Translations under genes and position numbers: made by a program
NCBI GenBank assembly: GCA_036245525.1
Contig: BTPG01000001.1
Span: 178,706,958-178,770,957 of the forward strand
Direction of reading: 5' to 3'
Length of the DNA: 64,000 nucleotides
From: Semisulcospira habei
Lineage: Eukaryota > Mollusca > Gastropoda > Semisulcospiridae
Shown here: piece after piece, positions 51,532-62,184 of the stretch
Layout: each line of letters opens with the position of its first letter
How positions within the stretch are numbered: the first letter of the stretch is position 1
Notes under the pieces: model-generated
Databases searched by the model: none
What the model was told of the DNA's origin: nothing
The model's input: only the letters and a program-made list of their open reading frames with translations

Positions 51532-51730
51532 CATGTGTTTACGTTAGATACCGGTCCCCCAGTGGGGGACGATTCGCTAAGGACATACATCATGTGTTTA
51601 CGTTAGATACCGGTCCCCCAGTGGGGGACGATTCGCTAAGGACATACATCATGTGTTTACGTTAGATACCGGTCCCCCAGTGGGGGACGATTCGCTAAGG
51701 ACATACGTCATGTGTTTACGTTAGATACCA
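51532..51730 (+). repeat. 59-bp tandem repeat with a GC-rich hairpin
   Basis: Three full copies and a partial fourth, starting at 51532, 51591, 51650 and 51709 (CATGTGTTTACGTTAGATAC). The full copies are nearly identical. Each full unit contains GTCCCCCAGTGGGGGAC, a 7-bp perfect stem with an AGT loop. Confidence 0.95.
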
Positions 51731-53055
51731 CGATTTGAAGGCTTGACCAGAGCGCTGAGTAACTTATACATCAATTATTCAGATACAATGTCAATAAACA
51801 CCTTTCTCTGACAGCGTGCTACAAGTGGGCTGACCAGGGTGCCGTTTTGTAAATCAATTATTCAGATACAAAGCCAAAATCATCTTTCTTTGCCAGTGTG
51901 CTACATGTATACCCCACCGTCAGTCCTGTTGCTAAAACCTGTGTAAAATCCGTTTCAATTCACTTGCAAAAAGCAAGCTACTTGCATGAGGGTGGGAAAA
52001 ACCTCTCACATTTGGTCCATAACATTTGGGGTAATACAAACATAAAAAGCATGGTTACGGGCCGTTAGACCACGCCAGAGCCTTTGTGCAACGTGACAAC
52101 ACAAACAAAACAAATAAGATTATGGTCCTCCAGAGCCTTTTGTTCAATTTCAGTACTGAATAAGGTTACGGACCGTTTAAAACAAAAGGTTACGAGCATT
52201 TAAAGCCGCGCCAGAGCCTTTGTTTTAAACAGTAATATTATGGTTCTTTTGGTCGTGCCAAAAACTTTTGTTCAATTTTAGTACTGAACAAGTTTATGAA
52301 CCGTTCAAAACAGTAGGTTACGGGCCTTTTAAGCCATGCCAGAGCCTTTGCACAAACAAAACAAACAAACAATAAACAAGGTTACAGACCAGCGTCAGGG
52401 GTTTTTCCAAAAATCGGCTATTTCCTGTATTTTCAGCATTTGTTCAATTTGCTCCCGCAAACTAAACACCTTTCGGAAAGACAGTGCAAGAAAATGAAAT
52501 TTGGGGTACCCTCGTAGCAGTCTGGCTAGAACACACAACCGATGAGCATACGACTTGGAAATTTTTACATTTAATTTTAGCCAATCTGGCCAGTTCAGAT
52601 TTCAGCACCTTGGATTAGCCACTCTCTATAGCAGATTGAAGCTGAAATATTTTGGTGTTTGGTTCCCTGAAGTATTTTGTAGCCATCTTCCAAGGGTAAA
52701 TAAAACTAAACCGCTCTGGTTAACTATTGAACAGTAAGACTTAGCGCAATGCAGTAACTGTGAGGCCGCCTGTCTTGTTTCTAAATAACACAAATTAACA
52801 TGCAATCTATCGATCTTACCGTCGTATATATTCACAAGATTTATCGATCACTGAATATCACCTCTGAGAATCAAGTCAGTCCTCAAAACATGTCCGTCTC
52901 CTACAAAGCCCGCTTAACAGAAAGAAATACGACCGGCTTGGTGTTTACAAACTAACACGTGTCCGTTGCTATGTGTCGTCGGCGGTGTGGTGTTTGTTCA
53001 GTCTAAGGGAAGCAACTGTGTATGTTGTTTTGCTTGTAACCAAAAGTTACATCCC
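51731..53055. other. Non-coding right arm of Polinton D
   Basis: No gene. 52045-52400 holds diverged repeats of about 85-105 bp with GGTTACGGRCC and CCAGAGCCTTTG. 52740-52870 resembles 58780-58890 in copy C. Short open frames have no support. Confidence 0.65.
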
Positions 53056-53179
53056 TTTTATCTATGGGAAAATATGGGAAAATCGGGGGTGTGTTATTAG
53101 ATGAGCGATTTGTGGTCAAAACAATGGAAAATAGAGGGTGTATGTAAATTGTCCAAAACCGCCCATAGTTCCATTCTCT
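53056..53179 (-). repeat. Right terminal inverted repeat of Polinton D
   Basis: Ends GGAACTATGGGCGGTTTTGG in reverse complement and matches 34794-34925. Directly followed by the GGGAGA duplication at 53180-53185. Confidence 0.92.
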
Positions 53180-54042
53180 GGGAGATCTACTACTGAGTTT
53201 ATTGAGTCTTCTAGGTTAGCAAGAAACTGTTTTTGTGCTTCAAATTTTCCACTCCCATTTAAAATGTTTGATTTTGTTTAGCGATTGTGCTCCTAGTATA
53301 CACCACACATACGTTCTGATAGACTCATTTACATGTTCAACTCCTGCTTGAGTAAACCCGTCACTTTTGTCTAAGACAAATGTGGTCCAGGCATTAGACT
53401 GTTTCTGTTCTATTGATCATAACCAGACTTGTGATTTTGATGAGAATGAGGTGTAACCAGGGTAGTAATCTTGAGGGTATTGTCTGTGACTCATAGCATA
53501 ATACAATGTACCCATGCCATTGTCATCATCAAGTTTTTGTGCAAAGTCATACTTTGTACCGATGTTAAATTCATTACAGATCCGTTCAAACGCTTTCATA
53601 TCCATGGGGTTGTTATACCTGTTAAAACTAGATTCAGTGAGTAGTGGAACATAAAGTTCTGACAGTATTCTTCTAAGCTGATAATATGTGTGAAAATGAT
53701 ACACAGACCTAATCAGTTTGTTTGAGTGATTCAAGTGGTCTGTAAATGAAACACCACAGCCTGTGGTTGAACATAGTATAGCAAAGTTAAGCTGGTTTTG
53801 GAACATCTGTAGCGGACTTGATGACCATTTTCTTGCAGTTGCATTGTCTGTTATTGGAGGGTTTAGATATTGGTCAAACAGATTGGGAAACTTTACTTGA
53901 AATAAATCTTGTTCAGACACAGCTATGTTGAGCTGATTTAGTTGAATTATTTTCTGTTCATAAGTTGGCGCTACATGTACTTGGCATCCACATTAAATTG
54001 AAATGTGTTTGTAGTAACAACTGTTGGTGATTTAAATTCCAT
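53180..54042 (-). pseudogene. 403-aa Polinton protein, copy C, N-terminal part
   Basis: Start codon at 54042 (MEFKSPTVVTT). Open mainly at 53417-53920 (SEQDLFQVKFPN to KSQVW). Indels near 53277 and 53975 and a stop near 53416 damage it. It ends at the Polinton D insertion. Confidence 0.9.
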
Positions 54043-54070
54043 CGTGCTTTTTTTTAAATGAGATAATAAA

Positions 54071-55521
54071 ATGTTTATTACCTTAACAAATCTTGATACA
54101 AGCAAACCAGTGTGCTTAACAAAAGGGATTGATAATCATGATGGTAGCAAGGCTGTAGCTATCCATGAAATGTTCTACACTGTAAAGTGGTTTAATGTAG
54201 AAGATGATATAAATTATAAGTAATTTTGGGTGATAAGACTGAAGCTATACCACCTGGGTATTATGACTTTTGTACTATATTTACTTGCCTGGCAAAAGCA
54301 AACGGCGCTTTCGGGCGTCTATACAAGCGGGTGTGGCATAATCAACAGCTGAAAACAGGCACCAAGATCAGCGTGTAAAGGGCTGTCGTCCTCACCACCC
54401 TGTTGTATGGTTCTGAGTCCTGCGCCCTCTACCGCAGCCAACTACGACTCCTCGAATGCTTCCACCAGTGCTGCCTGCGTACAATCCTTGGCATTCACTG
54501 GAGTGACTATGTCACAAACATTGAGGTCCTTGAACAGGCAGAAACTGTGAGCATCGAGGCTTTGCTGCTGTGGACACAGCTCCACTGGGCTGGGCACGTC
54601 TCCAGGATGGAGGATCATTGCCTACCCATGATCGCCCTGTTCGGCGAGCTCGCCACTGGACACAGAGACAGAGGGGCACCAAAGAAGACATACAAAGACT
54701 GTCTCAAGAAGTCACTTAGTGCCTGCCAAATTGACCACCGCCAGTGGTCTTCACTTGCTGCGGACCGTGACACCTGGCGCTCCACCATTTACAAGGCAGC
54801 TGTCTCCTTTGAGGACTCTCGCAGAGCTGGCCTTAAAGACAAGCGGCTCAGGAGAAAAAACAGAGATGCCGCAACTCAGAACCCTCCCCAGACCTCCCTC
54901 TGCAGCCACTGCGGTCGAACCTGCCTGTCCCCAATTGGCCTCCGCAGTCACGAGCATGCCTGCAGACATCGTGGACAACCCCTTGAGAATCTTCATTCGC
55001 AAAGTCAAGCCAAGAGACTATAGCTGAATGGTTTCAAAGTAAATTTAATATTAAAGCAACTTTAAATCCAGCTAACCTACTTGTTACATTAGAATATCCG
55101 AAACTAAATAGGATTGAAATGTCAAATAAATTTGCATATTTACTTGGTTATTATTTGGATGAAGATTGGTTTATATTTGAAAGTGATGATGTTTTTTCTA
55201 ATATTATGTCATTGAAGACCAAAACAATTGAAGTAACTGGAAAACGCCCTGTTTATTTGTCAGCACACACAGTATGTAATGTTTATTTGAAAGAACTAAA
55301 CACGACTGAGAATGTTCACAATGGAAAAACCTTCAACTTTGTTGAGATGTGTGCCAGCTGGAACTGCTCCCTACTGTGATAGCGTGGTTGTTAGATTTCC
55401 TAATTTGCAGTTTAAGAAATTGGGTTCCAGTTTCTTTGAATCATTATATATATCTGTAACTAATCAAGATGGTAAACCAGTTCTGATGCATGATTTTAGT
55501 GTTGTGTTGGAAGTTAAATAA
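54071..55521 (+). pseudogene. Putative Polinton minor capsid protein, copy C, split by LINE
   Basis: The N-terminal codons start at 54071 and the C-terminal part runs 55017-55521. An A insertion near 55328 shifts the conserved C-terminal region. Between them lies a LINE-Z copy, flanked by ACTATA on both sides. The N-terminal part again differs from copies B and D. Confidence 0.7.
54291..55016 (+). mobile_element. 5'-truncated LINE-Z, copy 4
   Basis: RT C-terminus with the zinc-finger motif CSHCGRTCLSPIGLRSH; the frame 54403-55023 is open. It starts at CTGGCAAAAGC after about 9 bases of filler. The 3' hairpin is partly decayed (CTTCATTCGCAAAG). The target duplication is ACTATA. It is more diverged than the other three copies, so older. 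Confidence 0.9.
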
Positions 55522-55542
55522 TTTTATTTTTGTTTAATAAAA

Positions 55543-56350
55543 ATGAGTGCTGGTCCAAAGCAGTTGTGTGTCTGGTAACAGAGTTAAAAGATTTGGCTGG
55601 TGTACAAGATTTTGAGAAAGAGGGGGAGGTGGGGGAGGTATATGGTTTTGAACTTGATTCTTTTGGCATGTACAAGCAGAAAGTAATCGATGACATGAAA
55701 GACGGCACAGAGAGACAGATTCCTAAACTTGGTCAGCTTCGTGATGTCACTTCCTATTCCTATAAATAATGTGCTCTACAACTTAAAAAGTGTGAGTAAT
55801 AAATGGGTAGTTTCGCTTGTGCCTACACTGCTACCCACAATTGACTGAGACATAAAGTTTGAATTTATTAGTCCTTATGTTTATACTGATGATGAAGGCG
55901 CCTTAGTATTCAGAAAAGTTGTTAACTCTGGGCCGTTGATTGTAAGTGCAAGAGTATGAGAAATGACGATATCTTCTTACACATAGAAAGGGCAGATCAG
56001 ATACTTCTGTTGTGTTTATGCCAGCAAACTTCACTATGTCAAGAGAAGCGACAATAGTATTTGAAATTATCATGAGATCTGTGACTTCTGTAAAAGAGGC
56101 AGATATTGCACAGGGAATCAAACTTATGTGGGATGACACAGTGTTAGAGTCAACAAAAGTTTTTATTGCTATTAAAAAAGGTGTTGATGTAGAAGTTTCG
56201 AGCAGTATTCCATCTGTCAAGATATTGGTCGACAAAACAACTTTTGTTCGTCCAAGTTACATAAAGCTAGAACACATAGATCTTGTTTCATTTTATTATG
56301 CTAGCAAATTGTATACTTTTGACAAGTTGCAAAATGTAATCGCTGATTAA
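55543..56350 (+). pseudogene. Conserved Polinton protein (~295-aa family), copy C
   Basis: Start at 55543. An early deletion, a frameshift near 55757, a stop near 55850 and a deletion near 55955 break it. The last 110 codons are open at 56012-56350. Confidence 0.8.
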
Positions 56351-56379
56351 ATAATTTAAAAAATATTTGTTAATAAAAA

Positions 56380-57213
56380 ATGGTGAACTTCTATCCGCAA
56401 CTACCGACGCTTGCACCTGAGACACTTGCGACACTTGTGACAACTGATTCGCATGCGCCAATTGCGCCCAATAAAACATTACAGGCAGACACATTCCAAT
56501 TAAATAATATTACAGATGCATTGAAATATTTGGAAAGTGAAGAGGCGAGATACTCTAGGTGCAAAAGACGGTATGAGACGGTTTTCAATTCTGTACAAAA
56601 CACACCTATGGCTGTGGGTATGGTTTCAGCTAGATTATCTGTAGGGGGTATTGTTTTGATATCAACTGGAATCATCATTTTAATCAGAATTGGTCTTGAA
56701 GGATGTAGCATTGCCACAGGACTGGCATGCTTTGGTTTGGAAGGCCTAAACAAAAGATTTCATACAAAGGTGCAGAAGCATGAAGCATTGAGCACGCTCG
56801 CAGGTGCTAAGCTGAGTAGTATGAAACTTATTATTAGTAGAGTTTTGGAAGATAATTTTATTGACAATATTGAATTTAAGAGAGTGCAGGATGATTTGAA
56901 GAATTACAAACAACAGAAGTCTGAAAATCAGAATAAGATGCAGTGTCAATCTCCTGTAAATGTTGAAGAACTGAAGGCTAGTTTTTTTAGAGGAAGGAAA
57001 GAAAATCAGGGTAAAAGAAATCACAGAAAAACTTCAAGGACCTTTAGGGAAGAAAAAATCAGTTTTGGTAATTGTTTATTATTTTTAAAATACTCTTTGC
57101 AAAGAGATGTCATGCTGCTTGCACCTAACTATTTAACCCCATCAGCTCCACCACCAGACTATTACTTTTTAAAAAATTGTTGTCCTTGTATCTTAACAAA
57201 TCTGTCCGAGTAA
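56380..57213 (+). pseudogene. 232-aa Polinton membrane protein, copy C, fused to its late-domain extension
   Basis: Start MVNFYPQLP at 56380. One extra T in the run at about 56982-56988 shifts the frame about 30 codons before the usual end. The frame then joins the extension without needing a slip and reads PSAPPPDYY in frame (57139-57165). The usual stop after it has mutated, so the frame runs to 57213. The slippery heptamer has become TTTAGGG. It shows that the extension frame was preserved in a third lineage. Confidence 0.75.
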
Positions 57214-57648
57214 GTTGTTGACTTAAGTCAAGAACTTACAAGTTGTTATGTTTAAGTTCTGATAAGTTCTTATAACTTCTTATTTTAAGACACTTATAAG
57301 TTCTTGTGTCAACTAACATAAAAACTTATGTCAACTAATTTATAAGTACTTAAAAAGTTACCTGTAAAGTTAGTTGGCAGTTGTAGGTGACTTTGGAAAT
57401 TTGTTAACAAGTATCTGTAGGTAACTTTGAAATTTTTTTATCAAGTGCATGTAGGTACTTGATAACAATGTTTGTGTGTGTGTGTGGTTATTATTAAAAT
57501 AAATGTTTTTGGGTATTGGCACAGAGACAATGGTATAAATGGACTTGAAATGTCTTTTTTCATATCTCTAACACTCATCAATATACACGAACATGCACTC
57601 TCTCTCACACACACACACACACACGCATACACACACACACATAAACAT

Positions 57649-57683
<35 letters not shown>

Positions 57684-57971
57684 TACATACAGAGACATGC
57701 GCACATACAAACGCACGTACATACGCACATACAAACGCAAAATCTTTATTCAACATGTATGGATATTTATTGTAGACTTCAGTCCGCAGAACACATCACC
57801 ACACTTCAGTTTCAGATTTAGTTGTTTGACATATGTAGCATGTAACAAGCTGAGGCTAAAAAAAACACCAAGCCCGCACTCACGCATAGAATATGTTAAG
57901 GCCATGTAAACAAAGTCGTCTAACTCTGTGTCACCCTTTAACACATGGTCTTGTCGTATTTTGCAAGTCTT

Positions 57972-58012
57972 CCTTAACAACCCTGTTCACGCCGTGAACG
58001 GAGTTGTTAAGG
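57972..58012. repeat. 41-bp palindrome, unit 1
   Basis: Arms CCTTAACAACCCTGTTCAC and GTGAACGGAGTTGTTAAGG surround GCC, with two mismatched positions. It is followed by a ~130-bp segment repeated after unit 2. Confidence 0.9.
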
Positions 58013-58251
58013 CCTTGTAAACAAATCGTTTAACTCTGTGTTCTATCTCTCATTTCTTACTTGTTCACGACACGGAAGTGATATCAAGTGACTCTGTTTG
58101 AAAGGCTCAATCATCTGTTTACACCCTCAGCACATCGTGTCATTACTGCGCAGCGAGATCGATAGGCTTAGCGGCCCCAGCGCGGTGACACAGCCAAGCC
58201 GCACGCACGCACGCACACAGTCAGGATGGTTGTCACCACCAGTTAGTTCTT

Positions 58252-58292
58252 CCTTAACAACCCCATTCACGCCGTGAACGGGGTTGTTAAGG
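58252..58292. repeat. 41-bp palindrome, unit 2
   Basis: Arms CCTTAACAACCCCATTCAC and GTGAACGGGGTTGTTAAGG surround GCC. It starts 280 bp after unit 1, with shared downstream sequence (GGCCTTGTA...TTTACACCC). A partial third unit is near 57893-57945. Confidence 0.9.
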
Positions 58293-58491
58293 CCTTGTAC
58301 ACAAATCATTTAACACTGTGTTCTGTTCCTCATTTCTTAGTTGTCCACAACAGGGAAGCAATGACTGTTAAAAAAGGCTCAATCTTCTGTTTACACCCTT
58401 TTTTTTACGTCATTCTAAATTCTCTCTATACAGGATGACGTCTTTTCTTTCTGTCGTGTTCTTTTCTGTTCTACGTTTGTTTCCATGTCAC

Positions 58492-58520
58492 CTGAGGAAG
58501 GATCTTTGATCCGAAACGTC
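58492..58520 (+). other. Hairpin with hammerhead-like flanks (weak)
   Basis: CTGAGGA, then a perfect GGATC-TTT-GATCC stem-loop, then GAAAC. The order CUGANGA-stem-GAAA resembles the hammerhead ribozyme core. There is one extra A before the stem, and I could not identify stems I and III. It may be the 3' part of an unrecognised retroelement. Confidence 0.3.
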
Positions 58521-58569
58521 GTTATCTGTTACTATTTTTAAGGGTTTTCTACCACTATCTTCTGTTTTT

Positions 58570-58735
58570 CTTTCATAAACCAGATAGGTGAGGCTAGCGC
58601 TGGCAGAATGCAAATGATCGTCTTATTCTATACCTGCGTATTTCTCTGTGGGCTGGCGATTGGGTGCCTGATAGGCGGGGGCAGGGGATCTAACTGTTTG
58701 TCTGTCCAGCGCTGAGTGATTCTCCTTGGTTGTAG
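58570..58735 (+). repeat. Interspersed repeat R, single unit
   Basis: Starts ACCAGATAGGTGAGGCTAGC and ends near GTCCAGCGCTGAGT. The same blocks occur in both orientations in 60340-60985. The function and family are unknown. Confidence 0.8.
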
Positions 58736-59127
58736 TAGCTAACATTAAGATTTTCTTTTCTCGGCACACCGCAGGCTAACCGTGAGGCCTTTTTGTTGTT
58801 TCAAAATACCACGAGTTTTAACAGACAACCCCTACCGCCGATCGCACCGTAGTATATATTCCGCACGATCTATGATAACACTGAATATAAAGTCTGTCAT
58901 TTAGTAGAATCTCCTCCAAGAAACTGAAAAACACAACCTTCTCACACAGTCACATAATGAAATGGGCGATTGGCTGACTGTGAGTTGACAAAATGACTGT
59001 TGTCAACGGGGATATTGACGTCAGCGGCGCGCGCGCGCGTGTTAGCCGTATGTCTGCGGCGTGACGGTAGGCAAGTAGACGGGCAAGGGGGATTTGTCGT
59101 GTGCATTTGGGAATGTACAGACACTTA

Positions 59128-59333
59128 CATCATTGATAAATTAATTAGCTCAGGTGTTAATTTTCTTTAGTTGTCAATGGCATTGATTTTGGAAATCCGA
59201 GTAAATAAAGGGGATCCGGGAAATGTGAGCGACGTGGTCATTATGAGTTTTGATAGCGAAAAATAGTTAATTAAAGGTTGTTTAATTAGGATAACAAAAA
59301 TAGTGGTCAAGGAAAATAGTTTCTTATCTCTCT
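59128..59333 (-). repeat. Right terminal inverted repeat of Polinton C
   Basis: Reverse complement of 23625-23844. Ends in ...TTATCTCTCT, then AAGGCT, which resumes the LINE endonuclease codons. Confidence 0.92.
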
Positions 59334-60340
59334 AAGGCTGCCCAGATAGCAGCGGAAATGCAAAAGTACAACCTTGCCCTGCTAGGTATCAGTAAAGCCA
59401 GATGTACGCAGTCTGGTCAGAAAAGGTTGACAAGTATTCCGGTCAAAAAGAGGAGAATGCCCCCCCCCCCCCCCACTCCCCATACAGAAGGTGTAGCATT
59501 CATGCTGTCACCAGTGGCACGGAGGCTGATGAGCTGGGAACCTCTTGGGCCAAGAATTATCACAGCAGCCTTTAGAACCAGGAAAAAGATTAAGCTCAAC
59601 GTCATCCAGTGTTATGCGCCCACTGTGACGAGGAAGAGAAACCAAGAGTTCTACGACCGACTCCAGAGTGCTGTGGACAAAGGTGCGGCACGAGACATCA
59701 CCATCGTCATGGGCGATTTTAATGCCAAAATAGGGGAGGACAACACCGCATACCAAGAGGTGATGGGGAGACATGGATTAGGGGAGTTGAGTGAGAACGG
59801 GGAGAGGTTCGTAGACTTTTGTGCTCTAAACAGACATGTCATAGGAGGCAGCATCTTCGCACACAGAAGAATACACAAAGCAGTTTGGGTCTCACCTGAC
59901 CGGCCATACTACAGAGAACCAAATAGACCATATTTGCATTAGCAACAAATTTAGATCTCTTCAAGGTGTTCGAGTGAGGATGGGAGCGAATGTCGCCTCA
60001 GACCACCATTTGCTTACCTTAAGAATAAAGCTAAAGTTAAAGAAGAGCCGCACAGAGACAACAAGAAGACAGCGCTATAATGTAGGCCTCCTGAGAGAGA
60101 CTGGAGTGAGAGAAGAGTTCAAACTGGTGCTGTCCAACCGGTTTCAAGCGCTACATGAGCTAGCAAATGAAGAGGAGGCGGCCACCACAGAGCAGCAGTA
60201 GAGTGCAGTTAGAGAGGCGCTGAACTCGACCTGCAAAGACACTGTGGGTTTCAGGAAACACCATCACAAGGAATGTCTGTCAGCACAGACCTTGAAGAAG
60301 ATATAAGTGAGAAAGCAGAAGAAAGCAGTACTCACAAACC
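59334..60340 (+). mobile_element. LINE-E endonuclease domain, 3' part (pseudogene)
   Basis: Continues the gene cut at 23624. The frame 59358-59942 reads MQKYNLALLGIS and IVMGDFNAKIGED, the catalytic Asp/Asn motif of an EEP-type endonuclease. After a frameshift near 59890 it reads ASDHHLLTLRI, the conserved SDH motif. A C run at 59461-59474 and other indels disable it. It joins the reverse transcriptase region after the repeat at 60341-60985. Confidence 0.88.
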
Positions 60341-60985
60341 AGAATAGGTGAGGCTAGCGGTGGCAGAATTGTATGCATACCTAGGGAAACGACTCAGCGC
60401 TGGACAGACAAACAGTTAGATCCCCTGCCCCCACCTATCAGGCACCCAATCGCCAGCCCACAGAGAAATACGCAGGTATAAGACAAGACGATCATCTGCA
60501 TTTTCAAAAACAGATGCATCAGGTCTCTTATATAACCCATGTCTTTCTCCGGAACTTAGGGAGTAGGCAGGAGAAACATACATACACAAACACGAAGGTG
60601 GGGGCAGGGCCGGGATCTAACTGTTTGTCTGTCCAGCGCTGAGTCGTTCCCCTTGGTATGCATACAATTCTGCCAGCGCTAGCCTCACCTATTCTGGTTT
60701 GTGAGTATAGTATCTATAACTCGAGGCAAATTTGTATCGTTACATTGTTGTGTAATGTTCTGTGCATCTACTGTGGGAAATCAGGGTATTTACCCGACCA
60801 CATATAGTAGTGCACCTTCGTGTTTGTGTATGTATGTTTCTCCTGCCTACTCCCTAAGTTCCGGAGAAAGACATGGGTTATATAAGAGACCCGATGCATC
60901 TTTTTTTGAAGATGCAGATGATCGTCTTGTCTTATACCTGCGTATTTCTCTGTGGGCTGGCAATTGGGTGCCTGATAAGCAGTCC
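60341..60985. repeat. Foldback made of three repeat-R segments
   Basis: 60341-60445 and 60597-60705 are inverted copies of each other (ATAGGTGAGGCTAGC arms). 60505-60600 and about 60810-60905 are a second inverted pair (containing AACCCATGTCTTTCTCCGG). The 58570-58735 repeat shares the same blocks. It interrupts LINE-E between endonuclease and reverse transcriptase. Confidence 0.8.
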
Positions 60986-62179
60986 CAGGAAAGGTCTTCA
61001 ACAGGATCATCCTGGAGAGAATGAAGAGCTCCGTCGACCCCCAGCTGAGGGACCAGCAAGCAGGATTCAGAAAAAAACGATCATGTACAGACCAGATCGC
61101 CACTCTCCGCATCATCATGGAGTGAAGCTCCCCGCTGTTCGTCAACTTTGTGGATTACGAGAAAGCATTTGACAGCGTGGACCGAGAGACTTTGTGGAAA
61201 CTCCTACGACACTACGGTGTACCCACAAAGCTCGACTGCCTGATCAAGAGCAGCTACGATGGCATGACATGTCGTGTCATCCACGAAGGGCAGTTCACCA
61301 GGGAGCTCCAGCTCAGAACCGGCGTCAGGCAGGGGTGTTTGCTGTCCGTTTCCTCTCCCTACTGGCCATAGACTGGGTCATGAAGAGGACGACTGAGCAA
61401 AGAAGAAGCGGAATACAGTGGACACCGTGGACACAGCTTGACGACCTCGATTTTGCAGACGACTTTGCTTTACTGTAGCACACTTGTCAGCAAATGCACG
61501 CTTGCTGACATCTCGTCCCAAGTGGGCCTTACCATTCACAAGCAGAAAACGAAGAGAAGGCTGAACGCAACCAGGGAAGAACCAGTCTTGCTTGCTGGCA
61601 CCCCGTTGGAGGAGGTGGAGTCCTTCACCTATCTCGGGAACATCATCGACAAAATGGGCGGCACTGATGCAGATGTCAGAGCACAAATCGGTAAAGCAAG
61701 AGCAGCTTTTCTCCAGTTGGAAAAAGTGTGGAGTTCCAGAGAGCTGTCACAACACACGAAAGTTCCGATTTTCAACTCAAGCATAAACGCGGAGGTTGAC
61801 AAAAACCACAGTCAACTGAGTACAGACCTTCATAAACAGTTGTCTTAGAAGAATCTTGAAAATCCACTGGCCAGTGAAGGTCAGCAACATCAGACTCTGG
61901 ATAATAGCAGAGAGTGAAATTGGGCGAAGAAGATGGGGATGGACTGGTCATAGTCTGAGAAAGCCAGTTTCCAGTATCACTAGGCAGGCATTGTCATGGA
62001 ACCCCCAGGGAAAGAGGAAAAGAGGCCGGACGAGAAACACCTGGCGTCGAGACCTCCAAGCAGACATCAAGAGACTGAGAACCACCTGGAGTAAAATCGA
62101 AGGAGAAGCACAGGACAGGGGTCGTTGGGGTCTCTCGTCGACGGCCTATACTCTGCGAGGGGTGATAGGCGTAAGTAAG
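60986..62179 (+). mobile_element. LINE-E reverse transcriptase region (pseudogene)
   Basis: Pieces in several frames: SSVDPQLRDQQAGF, DYEKAFDSVDRETLWKLLRHYGVP (61150-61220), TGVRQGCLLS, DDLDFADDFALL (catalytic FADD, ~61437-61475) and the C-terminal KRKRGRTRNTWRRDLQADIK (62008-62070). Multiple indels. The 3' end is GTGATAGGCGTAAGTAAGTAAG, a tandem tetranucleotide tail rather than poly(A). Confidence 0.88.
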
Positions 62180-62184
62180 TAAGC

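Larger units (their letters stand above)
34794..53179 (+). mobile_element. Polinton copy D (18.4 kb), nested in copy C
   Basis: The TIRs begin AGAGAAAGGAACT (left) and end in its near-complement (right), matching for about 125 bp. They are flanked by perfect GGGAGA duplications at 34788-34793 and 53180-53185. Gene order is as in copy C. The right arm (48264-53179) is enlarged by two nested LINEs and tandem repeats. D is the youngest copy, since it lies within C. It still has a stop in integrase, several frameshifts in PolB and one in MCP. Confidence 0.95.
57214..59127. other. Non-coding right arm of Polinton C
   Basis: No gene. It contains the AT-rich palindromic zone (57219-57440, with TGACTTAAGTCA at 57219-57230), a (CA)n block (57600-57740), two palindromic repeat units (57972 and 58252), a hairpin motif at 58492 and a 150-bp repeat shared with 60340-60985. 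A (GC)n run is at 59020-59040. Confidence 0.7.
23625..59333 (+). mobile_element. Polinton copy C (35.7 kb including nested Polinton D)
   Basis: Bounded by ~210-bp TIRs starting AGRGAGATAAGAAACTATTT and by near-identical 6-bp flanks (CAAGGC/AAGGCT, sharing AAGGC). Its own sequence is 23625-34793 plus 53180-59333, about 17.3 kb, a normal Polinton size. It sits within the codons of a LINE endonuclease gene. Almost every gene carries stops or frameshifts, so it is an old copy. Confidence 0.92.

Noticed and set aside
51532..51730. CRISPR array
   Set aside because: The 59-bp units are contiguous, with no unique spacers, in a eukaryotic repeat context.
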